Source: Anaerosporobacter mobilis DSM 15930 (GTDB lineage: Bacteria > Bacillota > Clostridia > Lachnospirales > Lachnospiraceae). Taken from it: a stretch of DNA of 64,000 nt. Of the stretch, positions 44,277-53,184 are shown one piece after another. The notes beneath the pieces were generated by a model. It did no database searches, was not told the DNA's origin, and worked only from the letters and a program-made list of their open reading frames with translations. The stretch is from positions 496,001 through 560,000 of the forward strand of contig NZ_FRCP01000005.1 of NCBI RefSeq assembly GCF_900142955.1, read 5' to 3'. Both the position numbers and the translations under genes were made by a program. Position 1 is the first letter of the stretch; each line of letters starts with the position of its first letter.

Positions 44277-44816
44277 TTAGTAATTCTCTGCTTTAACTTG
44301 GAAATAAGCTTGTGGATGGTCACATACTGGACAAATTTCAGGTGCTTGTTTACCAACAACAATATGTCCACAATTTGAACATTGCCAAACAGCATCTCCA
44401 TCTTTAGAGAATACTAGTCCACCTTCAATGTTAGCTAACAACTTACGGTATCTTTCTTCATGTTCTTTTTCAATCTGACCAACAGCTTCAAATAAGTACG
44501 CAATCTTATCAAAACCTTCTTCTTTGGCTTCCTTAGCAAAAGTTGCATACATATCAGTCCACTCATAATTCTCGCCATCGGCTGCATCTTTTAGATTTGC
44601 TATTGTGTCTGGCATACCATCATGTAATAATTTGAACCATATTTTTGCATGTTCTTTTTCATTGTTTGCAGTTTCTTCAAATAACGCAGCAATTTGTACA
44701 TACCCTTCTTTTTTCGCTTTTGAAGCATAGTATGTATACTTGTTTCTTGCTTGTGATTCTCCTGCAAATGCTGCTAATAGATTTGCTTCTGTTTTCGATC
44801 CTTTTAATTCTGACAT
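44277..44816 (-). CDS. rbr: Rubrerythrin
   Basis: Non-haem iron peroxidase that reduces hydrogen peroxide in anaerobes. The protein (179 aa, typical) has the ferritin-like diiron domain with AFAGESQARNKY, FEETANNEKEHAK and FEAVGQIEKEHEERY, and a C-terminal rubredoxin domain with WQCSNCGHIVVG and CPVCDHPQAYF. The ATG at 44814-44816 follows AAAGGAGG; an earlier in-frame ATG adds 12 residues with no ribosome site. Monocistronic by its flanking terminators. Confidence 0.96.
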   Translation of the reverse strand: MSELKGSKTEANLLAAFAGESQARNKYTYYASKAKKEGYVQIAALFEETANNEKEHAKIWFKLLHDGMPDTIANLKDAADGENYEWTDMYATFAKEAKEEGFDKIAYLFEAVGQIEKEHEERYRKLLANIEGGLVFSKDGDAVWQCSNCGHIVVGKQAPEICPVCDHPQAYFQVKAENY

Positions 44817-44969
44817 GTTTGTTTCCTCCTTTGATATAACTAAAGTAATCATATGAAATTAAAGTAAATACCATAAATTTCATCATTCCATTTTATTATA
44901 TCATAATTTACTGATTTTTTAAATGGTAAACTACAAAAGCAACACATATAATCTTTTATCAGAATTTTA

Positions 44970-45815
44970 TCATTTTTTATCGTAACTATCTAAAAAGGAG
45001 TGGACAATACCCTTTTGTTTATATGATATTAAAGTGTCAAGACTTACATTATGGATACTATTAAAGATATTCGTTTCAATTGTTGGATTATCTTTCTTGA
45101 GCTTCTTAATTAGTTGTTTTACTTCTTGGCGTTTTGATCCACCACCACCATTATCACAGATAGTACAATGTTCCGTGAATCGACATGCACATTGAATAAA
45201 TTCTAAGTCATTGTAGTTCTTCCATGCTATTACATTCTCTTCTAAGATACAATACATTGGACGGATTAACTCCATTCCTTCAAAGTTAGTACTGTGTAGT
45301 TTCGGCATCATTCCTTGAATCTGTGAACCATATAACATACCCATTAATGTGGTTTCAATTACATCACTCATATGATGTCCAAGGGCAATTTTATTACAAC
45401 CAAGTTCTTTTGCTTTCGCGTAAAGATTTCCCCTTCTCATTCTGGCACATAAGTAGCATGGTGATTTATCAATTTCATTAACAATATCAAAGATATCCGT
45501 TTCAAACACTACAATTGGTATCTCTAATAATTTGGCATTACTTTCAATCTTCTGTCGATTAATTGGGTTATATCCTGGGTCCATTACAAGATACGTAACT
45601 TCAAAAGGAACTTCTGTGATTCGTTGTAATATCTGCATCAGCTTAGCTAATAACATAGAATCCTTCCCACCAGAGATACATACCGCGATGTGATCCCCTG
45701 GCTGAATTAGCTCATATTTTTTAATAGCTTGTACAAAGGGTGTCCATATTTCTTTTCTGAATTTTTTATTAATACTTCTCTCTATTAATTGACAAGTTGT
45801 TAATTCTCTACTCAT
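44970..45815 (-). CDS. TtcA-like tRNA sulfurtransferase (PP-loop ATPase)
   Basis: Adenylating enzyme of the TtcA family (281 aa), which thiolates tRNA (cytidine-32 in the best-known case). The PP-loop motif AVCISGGKDSMLLAKL is at about residues 43-58. Cysteines for a labile iron-sulfur cluster are visible in SPCYLCARMRRGN. A further cluster CACRFTEHCTIC lies near residue 210. A cysteine desulfurase gene lies 79 nt upstream on the same strand and is the likely sulfur donor. Target nucleotide in this species is inferred. Confidence 0.85.
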   Translation of the reverse strand: MSRELTTCQLIERSINKKFRKEIWTPFVQAIKKYELIQPGDHIAVCISGGKDSMLLAKLMQILQRITEVPFEVTYLVMDPGYNPINRQKIESNAKLLEIPIVVFETDIFDIVNEIDKSPCYLCARMRRGNLYAKAKELGCNKIALGHHMSDVIETTLMGMLYGSQIQGMMPKLHSTNFEGMELIRPMYCILEENVIAWKNYNDLEFIQCACRFTEHCTICDNGGGGSKRQEVKQLIKKLKKDNPTIETNIFNSIHNVSLDTLISYKQKGIVHSFLDSYDKK

Positions 45816-45894
45816 ATCTAATTATTTCTCCTACTATCTAATTATTTCTGCTAATTTTCGTTATCTTATTGATTTGACTAGGTTTACTTTATTC

Positions 45895-47007
45895 TTAATT
45901 GGAATAGCATAGATTAAGCTTCTCTATGAAATAATCTAACTCTTCTTTTGTTGTCATATGGCTAATACTTATTCGAAAAGAAGACATTGCTCTCTTCTTA
46001 TCCTTGGTTATTGCAAAAACTGGTTTAGAAGGCGTAGTCTTTACAGAACAAGCCGACTTTGCCGATAAGCAAATTCCATATTCTGCAAGTCTTTCTTGCA
46101 TCACATAACCACGTATGCCTGATACACTGATGTTAAGAATGTGTGGTACGCTTTCCATCGGACTATTAATTACTACGAACTTCATAGTTTTAAGTTGACT
46201 GCGTAGGTACGTATTGCTCTCTTTTACAACCTCATATCGTTTTTCAAACTCCAAATCGGATAATTCTAACGCTTTTTGAATAGAAGCTGCCAAAGCAACA
46301 GCTGGCGTACCACTGCGGTAAATCGTAGTACTTACTCCACCATGTATTAATGGCTCTATGATTAAATCCTTCTTCTTAATTAGAACACCGCAACCATTTA
46401 ATCCATAGAATTTATGCGGAGTAAAACTTATGGTATCCGCAATATTACAATCAAATCTTACTTTCCCTATTGCTTGCGTTGCATCAATATGCAAACGACA
46501 ATTAGGAAATTCTTTGATGATAGCTGCAATTTCTTCTAAGGGTTGAATAACACCTAATTCACTATCAACAGCACAAACTGTCACTAGTACCGTATCCTTT
46601 CTTAGTAGTTCTCTAAGACTTACAAGGTTAAGCGTACCATCTTTACCTATATCAAGCATATCTATTTCGTACCCTTGTTCTTGTAGATGCGTTAACGTAC
46701 CACTTACAGAAGAATGTTCAAGTCCTGAAGTAATAATATGTTTTCCAATGTGCCTACTGCTTCTTGCAATACCTTTTATTGCTGTGTTATTGGATTCACT
46801 AGCACCTGATGTATATACGATTTCACTTTCAGCTAATTCTAGTCCTTTTGTCATACTTTCCGTTATGGAATCCATCTTATCTTTTGCAGCAAATCCAATT
46901 GGATGTAAGGAATTAGGATTTCCAAAAAAATCTTGATTCACCAAACAGAATTCTTGCAACACTCGTTCATCTGTAGGTGTGTTTGCTGCGTAATCTAAAT
47001 ATATCAT
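45895..47007 (-). CDS. Cysteine desulfurase (NifS/IscS-like)
   Basis: PLP enzyme of 370 aa that releases sulfur from cysteine as persulfide. LDYAANTPTDERV opens the protein; HIDATQAIGK and the PLP lysine in SFTPHKFYGLNGCG are present; the active-site cysteine is probably in CLSAKSACSVKTT near residue 323. This short-loop type resembles NifS-like class II or dedicated tRNA-thiolation desulfurases. Cotranscribed with the TtcA-like gene 79 nt downstream. No iscU is adjacent. Confidence 0.92.
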   Translation of the reverse strand: MIYLDYAANTPTDERVLQEFCLVNQDFFGNPNSLHPIGFAAKDKMDSITESMTKGLELAESEIVYTSGASESNNTAIKGIARSSRHIGKHIITSGLEHSSVSGTLTHLQEQGYEIDMLDIGKDGTLNLVSLRELLRKDTVLVTVCAVDSELGVIQPLEEIAAIIKEFPNCRLHIDATQAIGKVRFDCNIADTISFTPHKFYGLNGCGVLIKKKDLIIEPLIHGGVSTTIYRSGTPAVALAASIQKALELSDLEFEKRYEVVKESNTYLRSQLKTMKFVVINSPMESVPHILNISVSGIRGYVMQERLAEYGICLSAKSACSVKTTPSKPVFAITKDKKRAMSSFRISISHMTTKEELDYFIEKLNLCYSN

Positions 47008-47181
47008 ACTAACTCTCGCCTCTTACTCTATTAAAATCAAAACAATTTTGTTACATTTTATTCTACATGTTTTATAGGAATAGTAGTATTATAGCATACA
47101 TAATTATAGAAGGACAACATTTTTCACTAGACGACTTCTAATTAATCGTAAACTTATAGGAATACCTTTCTAAGCTCACGT

Positions 47182-47215
47182 AAAAAGGCGTAGATTGCCT
47201 ATATCTACGCCTTTT
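47182..47215. terminator. Bidirectional terminator upstream of the desulfurase gene
   Basis: 13-bp perfect stem AAAAGGCGTAGAT/ATCTACGCCTTTT with a 7-nt loop and flanking A and T runs. It isolates the desulfurase operon from the Fur-like gene and the repeat element upstream. Confidence 0.85.
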
Positions 47216-47300
47216 CTATATTATTTGCAACTATATTATTTGTTTTTGGTTTTATAACTTAACTTTAAAATTGCTTCAATAATAATGTTATCACAGTTTC

Positions 47301-47582
47301 CCTAATGGTTTGAGTATCAAAAGCCTTTCGTAAAACTTCCATTCGTCAATTTGCACATATAAAACTTGAATTATGTTATGTCGAACGTAGTTCGATGAGC
47401 AGCTGTATGAAGTCGTTGGTATTTAGGCTCTGTATTTTAGAGCCTTATGTACCACTACGAACTTCATCCAAGCGAGAGCGTGTTGCGAGTGAACTACGTT
47501 TGGCATAACATGTTCATACATAAATTTGTGCAAATTGACAAGACCAAATTTAAAATTGGCTTTTGACACTCAAACCCCTAAT
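47301..47582. mobile_element. Fold-back (MITE-like) element with 6-bp target duplication
   Basis: A 270-bp element (47307-47576) with 19-bp terminal inverted repeats: left GGTTTGAGTATCAAAAGCC, right copy differing at one base. Direct repeats CCTAAT flank it on both sides (47301-47306, 47577-47582), the mark of a target-site duplication. Nested inside are TCAATTTGCACA/TGTGCAAATTGA, AACGTAGTTC/GAACTACGTT, ATGAAGT/ACTTCAT and AGGCTCT/AGAGCCT, so the whole folds into one long hairpin. There is no coding capacity. It is inserted at the stop codon of the Fur-like gene, which survives in the duplicated target. Together with a terminator it accounts for the 47008-47577 gap. Confidence 0.8.
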
Positions 47583-48054
47583 TAAACTTATTACTATCAA
47601 TTCTTACAGATGTAATCTGTTGTCCATTAACATATCCAAAACTTGTGAGTCCCGCTAGAATTATGTCATTCCATTTCTTTGCTGACACATGATGTATTGC
47701 ACCATCGTCCAAAGTAACCGTATATTGACTGTCATCGTTGCTTTCACCTGAATACAATACTTTATACATGTTACTTCTATTAATAGCTCCAATCTCTTCT
47801 AGGGTATTAACCATCCTATAAATAGTGGCTTTACCGATATTTTGATCAATTTTGGAGGCTTGATAATAGATTTCCTTACAACAAGAGCACTCTTGCCCTA
47901 ATATTATATCTAATATTAGCAATCGTTGTTTGGTAATTCTACAGCCACTTTCCTTTAACTTTTCAATGATGCGTTCTTTCTGCATCTTTGATCTATGATA
48001 GCTTCTTCTATCCAGCGAATCTTTATTACTACATGTACATTGTTGTGTTGCCAT
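47578..48054 (-). CDS. Fur-family-like regulator, cysteine-rich
   Basis: Protein of 158 aa from the ATG at 48052-48054 (AAAGGAG 12 nt upstream; alternative starts would lengthen it). The Fur winged helix is recognisable in CRITKQRLLILDIILG and IGKATIYRMVNTLEEIGAI. It is odd: ECSCCKEIYYQAS replaces the usual HPTAEEIY segment, MATQQCTCS begins the protein, and the usual C-terminal zinc CxxC pair is missing. It may sense iron or redox with non-standard ligands. It is last in the Feo operon region, downstream of the Cys-rich small protein. Confidence 0.75.
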   Translation of the reverse strand: MATQQCTCSNKDSLDRRSYHRSKMQKERIIEKLKESGCRITKQRLLILDIILGQECSCCKEIYYQASKIDQNIGKATIYRMVNTLEEIGAINRSNMYKVLYSGESNDDSQYTVTLDDGAIHHVSAKKWNDIILAGLTSFGYVNGQQITSVRIDSNKFN

Positions 48055-48171
48055 ATATATAAACATCTCCTTTGCTAAGTCTGGAGATCTTGTGTATAAC
48101 ACAAATCTCTGGTTGAAAAACATGGTTTTTCAGCCTTATCTAGTTTCTATCGCGGGAGACAAACAACTGAA

Positions 48172-48309
48172 TTACGAACAATGTCCCCCACAGTGCTTAC
48201 AATCTCCACCGCATACCATTGATTTACCTTTTTTCTTTTCCTTAAGCATGTGCTTAATAATTAATGTTACGATGCCGACAAGAATTCCACCAACAATAAT
48301 AGTACCCAT
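48172..48309 (-). CDS. FeoB-associated Cys-rich membrane protein
   Basis: 45-aa protein: a transmembrane helix (TIIVGGILVGIVTLIIKHML), a basic stretch KEKKKGKS, and a Cys-rich tail MVCGGDCKHCGGHCS. This is the pattern of the small FeoB-associated proteins found after feoB in Firmicutes; a role in iron delivery or FeoB assembly is proposed for the family. AAAGGGGAA precedes the ATG. It lies 77 nt after feoB on the same strand. Confidence 0.88.
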   Translation of the reverse strand: MGTIIVGGILVGIVTLIIKHMLKEKKKGKSMVCGGDCKHCGGHCS

Positions 48310-48386
48310 TGTTACATTCCCCTTTCTAATCAAAAGAATTTGTTCATTGCTTAAAGCAATGTTTGAAGAAACACCGTTACCTCAAA

Positions 48387-50552
48387 TTATGCTCTCTTTT
48401 TACTAGGTCTTACTAACAAGAAAATGAATGCAGCGATTATCGCAAATGCTACAACTGTTCCAATTCCAAATACACCAGTTGTAATTAGTGTTCCAATTTG
48501 ATAGATACAAAGAGAAGCAAGATAAGCCAAACCAGTTTGATATCCAATTGCAAACCAGAACCATTTTGCATTGTTCATCTCTCTTTTAATCGCACCCATT
48601 GCTGCAAAACAAGGTGCACACAATAAGTTAAATACTAAGAAGGAATATGCTGCTACGGTTGTCATACTTGAAGCAAGTGTGCCCCAGATTTCGTTTCCAT
48701 CTTCTGCCACTTCCGCAAATCCATATAATACACCAAAGGTTCCAACAACATTTTCTTTGGCTATAAGTCCTGTGATAGCTGCAACAGTTGCTTTCCAGTT
48801 ACCCCAACCAAGAGGAGCAAAGATACCTTTAATTGCGCCACCAATTGCTGCAAGTATACTGTGATCAATCTCTAGATCATCTAACATTCTAAACTTTCCA
48901 TCAACGAAGCCAAAATATGTTGCGAACCAAACTATGATTGTAGATAGTAAGATAATGGTTCCTGCCTTCTTAATAAAGGACCAACCTCTCTCCCACATGC
49001 TTCTTAGAATGTTACTAACAGTCGGCATATGATAAGCTGGTAATTCCATAACAAATGGTGCTGGATCTCCAGCAAATAATTTGGTTTTCTTAAGTATAAT
49101 TCCTGAACAGATTATTGCTGCAATACCAACAAGATAAGCACTTGGTGCAACCCACCAAGCTCCATCAAATAAAGCACCTGCAATTAAAGCAATAATCGGT
49201 AACTTCGCTCCACATGGAATAAAAGTTGTTGTCATAATTGTCATCTTACGGTCGCGGTCACTTTCTATTGTCCTTGATGCCATAATTCCTGGAACGCCAC
49301 AACCGCTACCAATTAGCATAGGAATGAAAGATTTTCCGGATAATCCGAATTTTCTAAAGATACGGTCCATGATGAATGCAACCCTTGCCATATATCCACA
49401 AGCCTCTAAGAAAGCTAGGAATGCGAATAGAATTAACATCTGTGGTACGAAACCTAATACTGCACCAACACCACCAACGATACCGTCAAGTATTAAACCT
49501 TGTAACCAATCTGCACACCCAATTGCTTGTAATGCAGACTCTAATATGACAGGAATACCTGGAACATGTAATCCAAAGAAACTCCATCCTTCTCCAAACA
49601 CACCATCATTGGCCCAGTCAGTAGCCCAGGTTCCTACGGTAGTAACAGACACATAATACACAAGGAACATAATTGCAGCAAATATAGGTAGGGCAAGGAA
49701 TCGATTGGTAACAATATGATCAATCTTATCAGATGTTGTTAATTTCTTGTGATTTCTCTTCGTACAACAATCTTTAATAATAGAAGAGATAAATACATAT
49801 CGATCATTCGTTATAATACTCTCTGTATCATCATCCAGTTCTTCTTCAATCTTTGCAATCTCTGCTGAAATATCAGGAACCACTTTTAACTTGGTATTAA
49901 TCTTTTCATCTTTTTCCAGTAATTTGATTGCAAAAAATCTTCTTTGACTTTCTTCAACTTCTAAAGCTAATTTTTCTTCTATCTCTACTAAAACAGCCTC
50001 CACTTCATCTGAAAAGACTTGCGCTGCTTTCTTTTTGCTACTTAATTTATCTGCTAGCTTTACAGCTTTCTTAGCTGCTTCTTCAATACCAGTTCCTTTT
50101 AGTGCTGAAATCGTAGTAACCTCACAACCTAATTCCTTGCTTAACTTGTCGATATGTATACGATCGCCATTCTTCTCCACTACATCCATCATGTTAACAG
50201 CTATGATTGTTGGTATTCCTAACTCTATTAATTGTGTCGTTAGATATAGATTTCTCTCTAAGTTAGTACCATCAATGATGTTTAGAATAACATCTGGTCT
50301 TTCATCAATAAGATAATTTCTAGCTACTACTTCTTCTAATGTATATGGAGATAAGGAATAGATTCCTGGAAGATCCATAATCGTAACATCTTCTCCTTGA
50401 TTTACAAGGTATGCTTTCTTGAGCTTACCTTCCTTCTTCTCAACAGTTACACCAGGCCAGTTTCCTACGAATTGGTTCGAACCAGTTAACGCATTGAATA
50501 ATGTTGTTTTACCGCAGTTAGGATTTCCTGCTAACGCAATCTTAATCGCCAT
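48387..50552 (-). CDS. feoB: Ferrous iron transporter FeoB
   Basis: Fe(II) uptake protein of 721 aa. The cytoplasmic G domain has G1 GNPNCGKTTLFN, G3 MDLPGIYSL and G4 NMMDVV; the helical GDI-like region follows; about eight to ten transmembrane helices contain the two Gate regions (IGSGCGVPGIMASR, IPCGAKLPII and LCAPCFAAMGAIKRE). The ATG at 50550-50552 follows AGAGGAGTG; a GTG three codons upstream overlaps that site. Follows the two feoA genes with gaps of about 33 and 41 nt. Confidence 0.96.
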   Translation of the reverse strand: MAIKIALAGNPNCGKTTLFNALTGSNQFVGNWPGVTVEKKEGKLKKAYLVNQGEDVTIMDLPGIYSLSPYTLEEVVARNYLIDERPDVILNIIDGTNLERNLYLTTQLIELGIPTIIAVNMMDVVEKNGDRIHIDKLSKELGCEVTTISALKGTGIEEAAKKAVKLADKLSSKKKAAQVFSDEVEAVLVEIEEKLALEVEESQRRFFAIKLLEKDEKINTKLKVVPDISAEIAKIEEELDDDTESIITNDRYVFISSIIKDCCTKRNHKKLTTSDKIDHIVTNRFLALPIFAAIMFLVYYVSVTTVGTWATDWANDGVFGEGWSFFGLHVPGIPVILESALQAIGCADWLQGLILDGIVGGVGAVLGFVPQMLILFAFLAFLEACGYMARVAFIMDRIFRKFGLSGKSFIPMLIGSGCGVPGIMASRTIESDRDRKMTIMTTTFIPCGAKLPIIALIAGALFDGAWWVAPSAYLVGIAAIICSGIILKKTKLFAGDPAPFVMELPAYHMPTVSNILRSMWERGWSFIKKAGTIILLSTIIVWFATYFGFVDGKFRMLDDLEIDHSILAAIGGAIKGIFAPLGWGNWKATVAAITGLIAKENVVGTFGVLYGFAEVAEDGNEIWGTLASSMTTVAAYSFLVFNLLCAPCFAAMGAIKREMNNAKWFWFAIGYQTGLAYLASLCIYQIGTLITTGVFGIGTVVAFAIIAAFIFLLVRPSKKRA

Positions 50553-50585
50553 TGTATTCACTCCTCTTTTCTTATTCAGCTTCTC

Positions 50586-50810
50586 TTATTCTTCTACTTC
50601 AATCATCTGCGCATCTGCTTTTCTTAGAGATAGCTCATATCCTCTTACCGTTAATTCCATCGGATCACCTAATGGCGCAACCTTTCTTACGAATATCTCA
50701 ACACTTTTTGTAATTCCCATATCCATAATTCTTCTCTTCACAGGGCCCTCTCCTGTAAGCTTTTTAACTATTACTGTTTTCCCACTAGGAATTTCATTCA
50801 ATGTTTTCAT
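50586..50810 (-). CDS. feoA: FeoA-family protein 1
   Basis: 74-aa SH3-like FeoA protein: KTVIVKKLTGEGPVKRRIMDMG then ITKSVEIFVRKVAPLGDPM and ELTVRGYELSLRK, the standard FeoA order. It binds or regulates FeoB at the membrane. GGGAGAGG precedes the ATG. Middle gene of feoA-feoA-feoB. Confidence 0.93.
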   Translation of the reverse strand: MKTLNEIPSGKTVIVKKLTGEGPVKRRIMDMGITKSVEIFVRKVAPLGDPMELTVRGYELSLRKADAQMIEVEE

Positions 50811-50851
50811 ACTTCAAATCCTCTCCCTATCTGTTATGTAAATCACGTTTG

Positions 50852-51061
50852 TTAAACTAATATTTTTCTAGCCATATCTTCGCCAATTGCAACTCTTGAA
50901 TCTTTCACATTCACAATAACGTTGCCTTGTATCTTAGATATTATCGTTACCATTCCGCCCATTACAAATCCGAGACTTTCTAAAAACCTCTTCGTCTCTT
51001 CTTTTCCTCCAACTTTTTTAATTACTTTTTCTTCACCAGGTTCGATCATTGTTAATGGCAT
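50852..51061 (-). CDS. feoA: FeoA-family protein 2
   Basis: 69-aa second FeoA: GEEKVIKKVGGKEETKRFL then ESLGFVMGGMVTIISKIQG and DSRVAIGEDMARKILV. The ATG at 51059-51061 is chosen because the promoter of the operon (51134-51162) lies inside the longer possible frame. Weak GAAGATGAGAG precedes it. First gene of the feo operon; paralogue pairs of FeoA are common in Clostridia. Confidence 0.9.
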   Translation of the reverse strand: MPLTMIEPGEEKVIKKVGGKEETKRFLESLGFVMGGMVTIISKIQGNVIVNVKDSRVAIGEDMARKILV

Positions 51062-51130
51062 ACTCTCATCTTCTTTCTTCAAATTAATCAACATTAGATT
51101 TTGATAATGATTTTCATTTACATTTATATG

Positions 51131-51162
51131 GTTAGTATACTCTAACTGATATTCGATGTCAA
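51131..51162 (-). promoter_or_regulatory. feo operon promoter with DtxR-like operator
   Basis: TTGACA (51157-51162), 17-nt spacer, TATACT (51134-51139). The inverted repeat GTTAG/CTAAC (51131-51146) overlaps -10. The half TATACTAAC recurs just downstream of -10 in the divergent dtxR promoter, so one iron-dependent repressor could control both. Confidence 0.72.
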
Positions 51163-51202
51163 TAACTTTTTGTAAAGATTTTGAAAGGTTTCTGAAAATA
51201 TT

Positions 51203-51250
51203 GAGTGTATACACTCGTTGCATATCTTAGGATTCTATGATATACTAACT
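51203..51250 (+). promoter_or_regulatory. dtxR promoter region with 14-bp palindrome
   Basis: TTGCAT (51218-51223), 17 nt, TATACT (51241-51246). The perfect palindrome GAGTGTATACACTC at 51203-51216 lies immediately upstream of -35. TATACTAAC follows at -10, shared with the feo promoter. Confidence 0.6.
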
Positions 51251-51316
51251 AAAGTTTTATAAGTACTATGTAGTCGCTATAAAACTTAGGAAGTAAGATA
51301 TTATGGGAGGTTAACA

Positions 51317-51697
51317 ATGCACATTAACGAATCAGCTGAAAATTATTTAGAAACCATACTTAGATTAAGCGAAATACTTCCTGTCGTTCGTTCGGTCGAT
51401 ATTGCCACAGAACTTGGCTTCAAAAAATCCAGTGTTAGTGTAGCTATGAAAAATCTTCGTGAAAATAACTACATTACAGTAACGGATGCGGGCTTCATCT
51501 ATCTAACAGATGCAGGCAAAGAAATTGCTGAGATGATTTATGAAAGACATGATATACTATCTGGTTGGCTTGAAGCTTTGGGAGTAGACAAAGAAATAGC
51601 TTCCGAAGACGCTTGTAAGATGGAGCATGTATTAAGTAAACAAAGTTTTAATGCAATCAAAGAGTTTGTAAATGCTAATATATTAAAGACTCAATAA
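51317..51697 (+). CDS. DtxR/MntR-family metal-dependent regulator
   Basis: 126-aa regulator: N-terminal winged HTH (LPVVRSVDIATELGFKKSSVS, then VAMKNLRENNYITV) and the dimerisation/metal-binding helices (YERHDILSGWLEAL, EDACKMEHVLS), with no SH3 domain, as in MntR-type proteins. It is divergent from feoAAB. Iron sensing is inferred from context; manganese is possible by family. AGGAGG-like GGGAGGT precedes the ATG. Confidence 0.88.
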   Translation: MHINESAENYLETILRLSEILPVVRSVDIATELGFKKSSVSVAMKNLRENNYITVTDAGFIYLTDAGKEIAEMIYERHDILSGWLEALGVDKEIASEDACKMEHVLSKQSFNAIKEFVNANILKTQ

Positions 51698-51712
51698 TAT
51701 TAAAATAAAGTA

Positions 51713-51823
51713 GCTATTCAGAACCTAGTTTTTTCAGAACTTAATGCACCAAATTGAATAAAATATATTCAATTTGGTGCTAATTAACAGGATTACAAAT
51801 CTTTCTTATGGTTGCTGAATAGC
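51713..51823. terminator. Nested bidirectional terminator between dtxR and pucR
   Basis: A perfect 13-bp stem GCACCAAATTGAA/TTCAATTTGGTGC (51746-51780) is enclosed by GCTATTCAG/CTGAATAGC (51713-51721, 51815-51823). It serves the convergent dtxR and PucR genes. Confidence 0.75.
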
Positions 51824-51832
51824 ATTATAAAG

Positions 51833-53002
51833 TTACACCTTTTCTATTACAATCGCTCTACTATATAGGCTAAGTAACAATAAAAAATTCTTCTCTGCAT
51901 CACTAAAATCATAATCCATGATTTCTTTTATTTTCTTTATTCTATAATTCACTGTATTCCTATGTGTATAACTCTTTTCTGAAACTGACTGTATACTTCG
52001 ATCACATTTAAGATATGTTTCTAAGGTAGTAACATAATCTGTTCCATGTTGTTGGTCATAATCTAGTATTCTTTCTAATTGCTCCTTTATTAAGTCTACA
52101 AGTACGTTTCGATCCCTTACTTGAAAAAGTACTTTATAGATTCCCATTTCTTCATAATATACTAAGGACTTTCCTTGCACTTTAGCTAACTGGGCTGCTT
52201 CTGCTGCCTGTTCTAACAAGCTTTGAAATCCAGTAGTTAAAGAGTTACTGGCACTAACACCAACGATACAATTTCTATACCCAAGATCACATACCTTCTT
52301 ATATAATAATTGTGCATATTCATATGCGTCCTCCTGGCTAGAAGCTTGATAGATTACATATAATGTCTTCTCTTGTTTTATAACCGAGACACTTCGTTCT
52401 CTACCTCCCCACTCATATCCTATCAGTCGTATCCATTCGTAATTGCTAAGATTCGTTATATTTGATTCGTAATCTTGACTAGAACTCTTCATCTCAATTT
52501 GAACTACCGTTGAACTAGCATCTGGCTGATACCCATTATGGTCTAATATCTCGGAATCTGGATTCTTCTTGCTCAAGATACATTCATATAAGATATTGCT
52601 TATATTTTCTTGTTCTTGACGCTCCTTCAATATCAGATTACAACATTCTTGCATGATATCCACTAGATGAACTTCCCATGGCATAGTAAATAATGGGAAC
52701 CTATTCTCTTCACATAAAGTAATAACTTCATCTGGGACTTTTTTTATGTATTTACCTATATTAATTATTAATGCAGAAGCATTGGATTTAATCAGCGATT
52801 GAATCATTCTAATTAAATCCTTTGTTTCCTTAATCCCCATCCCTGTAGTTATAATCAATTCCTTGCCTCGAATAAAATCAATCGTGTTCGCATCTTCCAC
52901 GTAATGAACCCACGATATAATGGGATCATAATTATCCGTATTCCTACAGGTCAATACGTTGTATTTTTTCGCTACGGTATGCATTAATAAACTCAATATC
53001 AT
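51833..53002 (-). CDS. PucR-family transcriptional regulator
   Basis: Regulator of 389 aa, divergent from the GABA aminotransferase gene. A PucR N-terminal ligand domain (about 1-125; DPIISWVHYVEDANTI, GKELIITTGMGIKE) precedes a GGDEF-like middle region and the C-terminal PucR HTH (TLETYLKCDRSIQSVSEKSY, THRNTVNYRIKKIKEIM). The ATG at 53000-53002 follows TGGAGGGAA; an upstream ATG would add 10 residues. By position it probably controls GABA catabolism in response to GABA or an intermediate. Confidence 0.88.
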   Translation of the reverse strand: MILSLLMHTVAKKYNVLTCRNTDNYDPIISWVHYVEDANTIDFIRGKELIITTGMGIKETKDLIRMIQSLIKSNASALIINIGKYIKKVPDEVITLCEENRFPLFTMPWEVHLVDIMQECCNLILKERQEQENISNILYECILSKKNPDSEILDHNGYQPDASSTVVQIEMKSSSQDYESNITNLSNYEWIRLIGYEWGGRERSVSVIKQEKTLYVIYQASSQEDAYEYAQLLYKKVCDLGYRNCIVGVSASNSLTTGFQSLLEQAAEAAQLAKVQGKSLVYYEEMGIYKVLFQVRDRNVLVDLIKEQLERILDYDQQHGTDYVTTLETYLKCDRSIQSVSEKSYTHRNTVNYRIKKIKEIMDYDFSDAEKNFLLLLSLYSRAIVIEKV

Positions 53003-53184
53003 AATTTCCCTCCATTCGTGTTGGCAGCACAATTACAATGGTTATATTCAGGCTATTCGTTCATTGTATCCCACCATTTCTTGTGCTAATATATCCACAA
53101 TATAGAGAAATCTGTTTCTTGTCAAGTATATCCAGCTATCTCAATATCAACTTTACATAGTAAATCAAACTAGGAGGAATCAAT

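Noticed and set aside
48571..49656. Plus-strand frames across feoB
   Set aside because: They are antisense to feoB and keep open only because of codon bias in hydrophobic helices.
51062..51223. 54-residue N-terminal extension of the second FeoA
   Set aside because: The feo promoter lies inside it, so it cannot be translated from that promoter.
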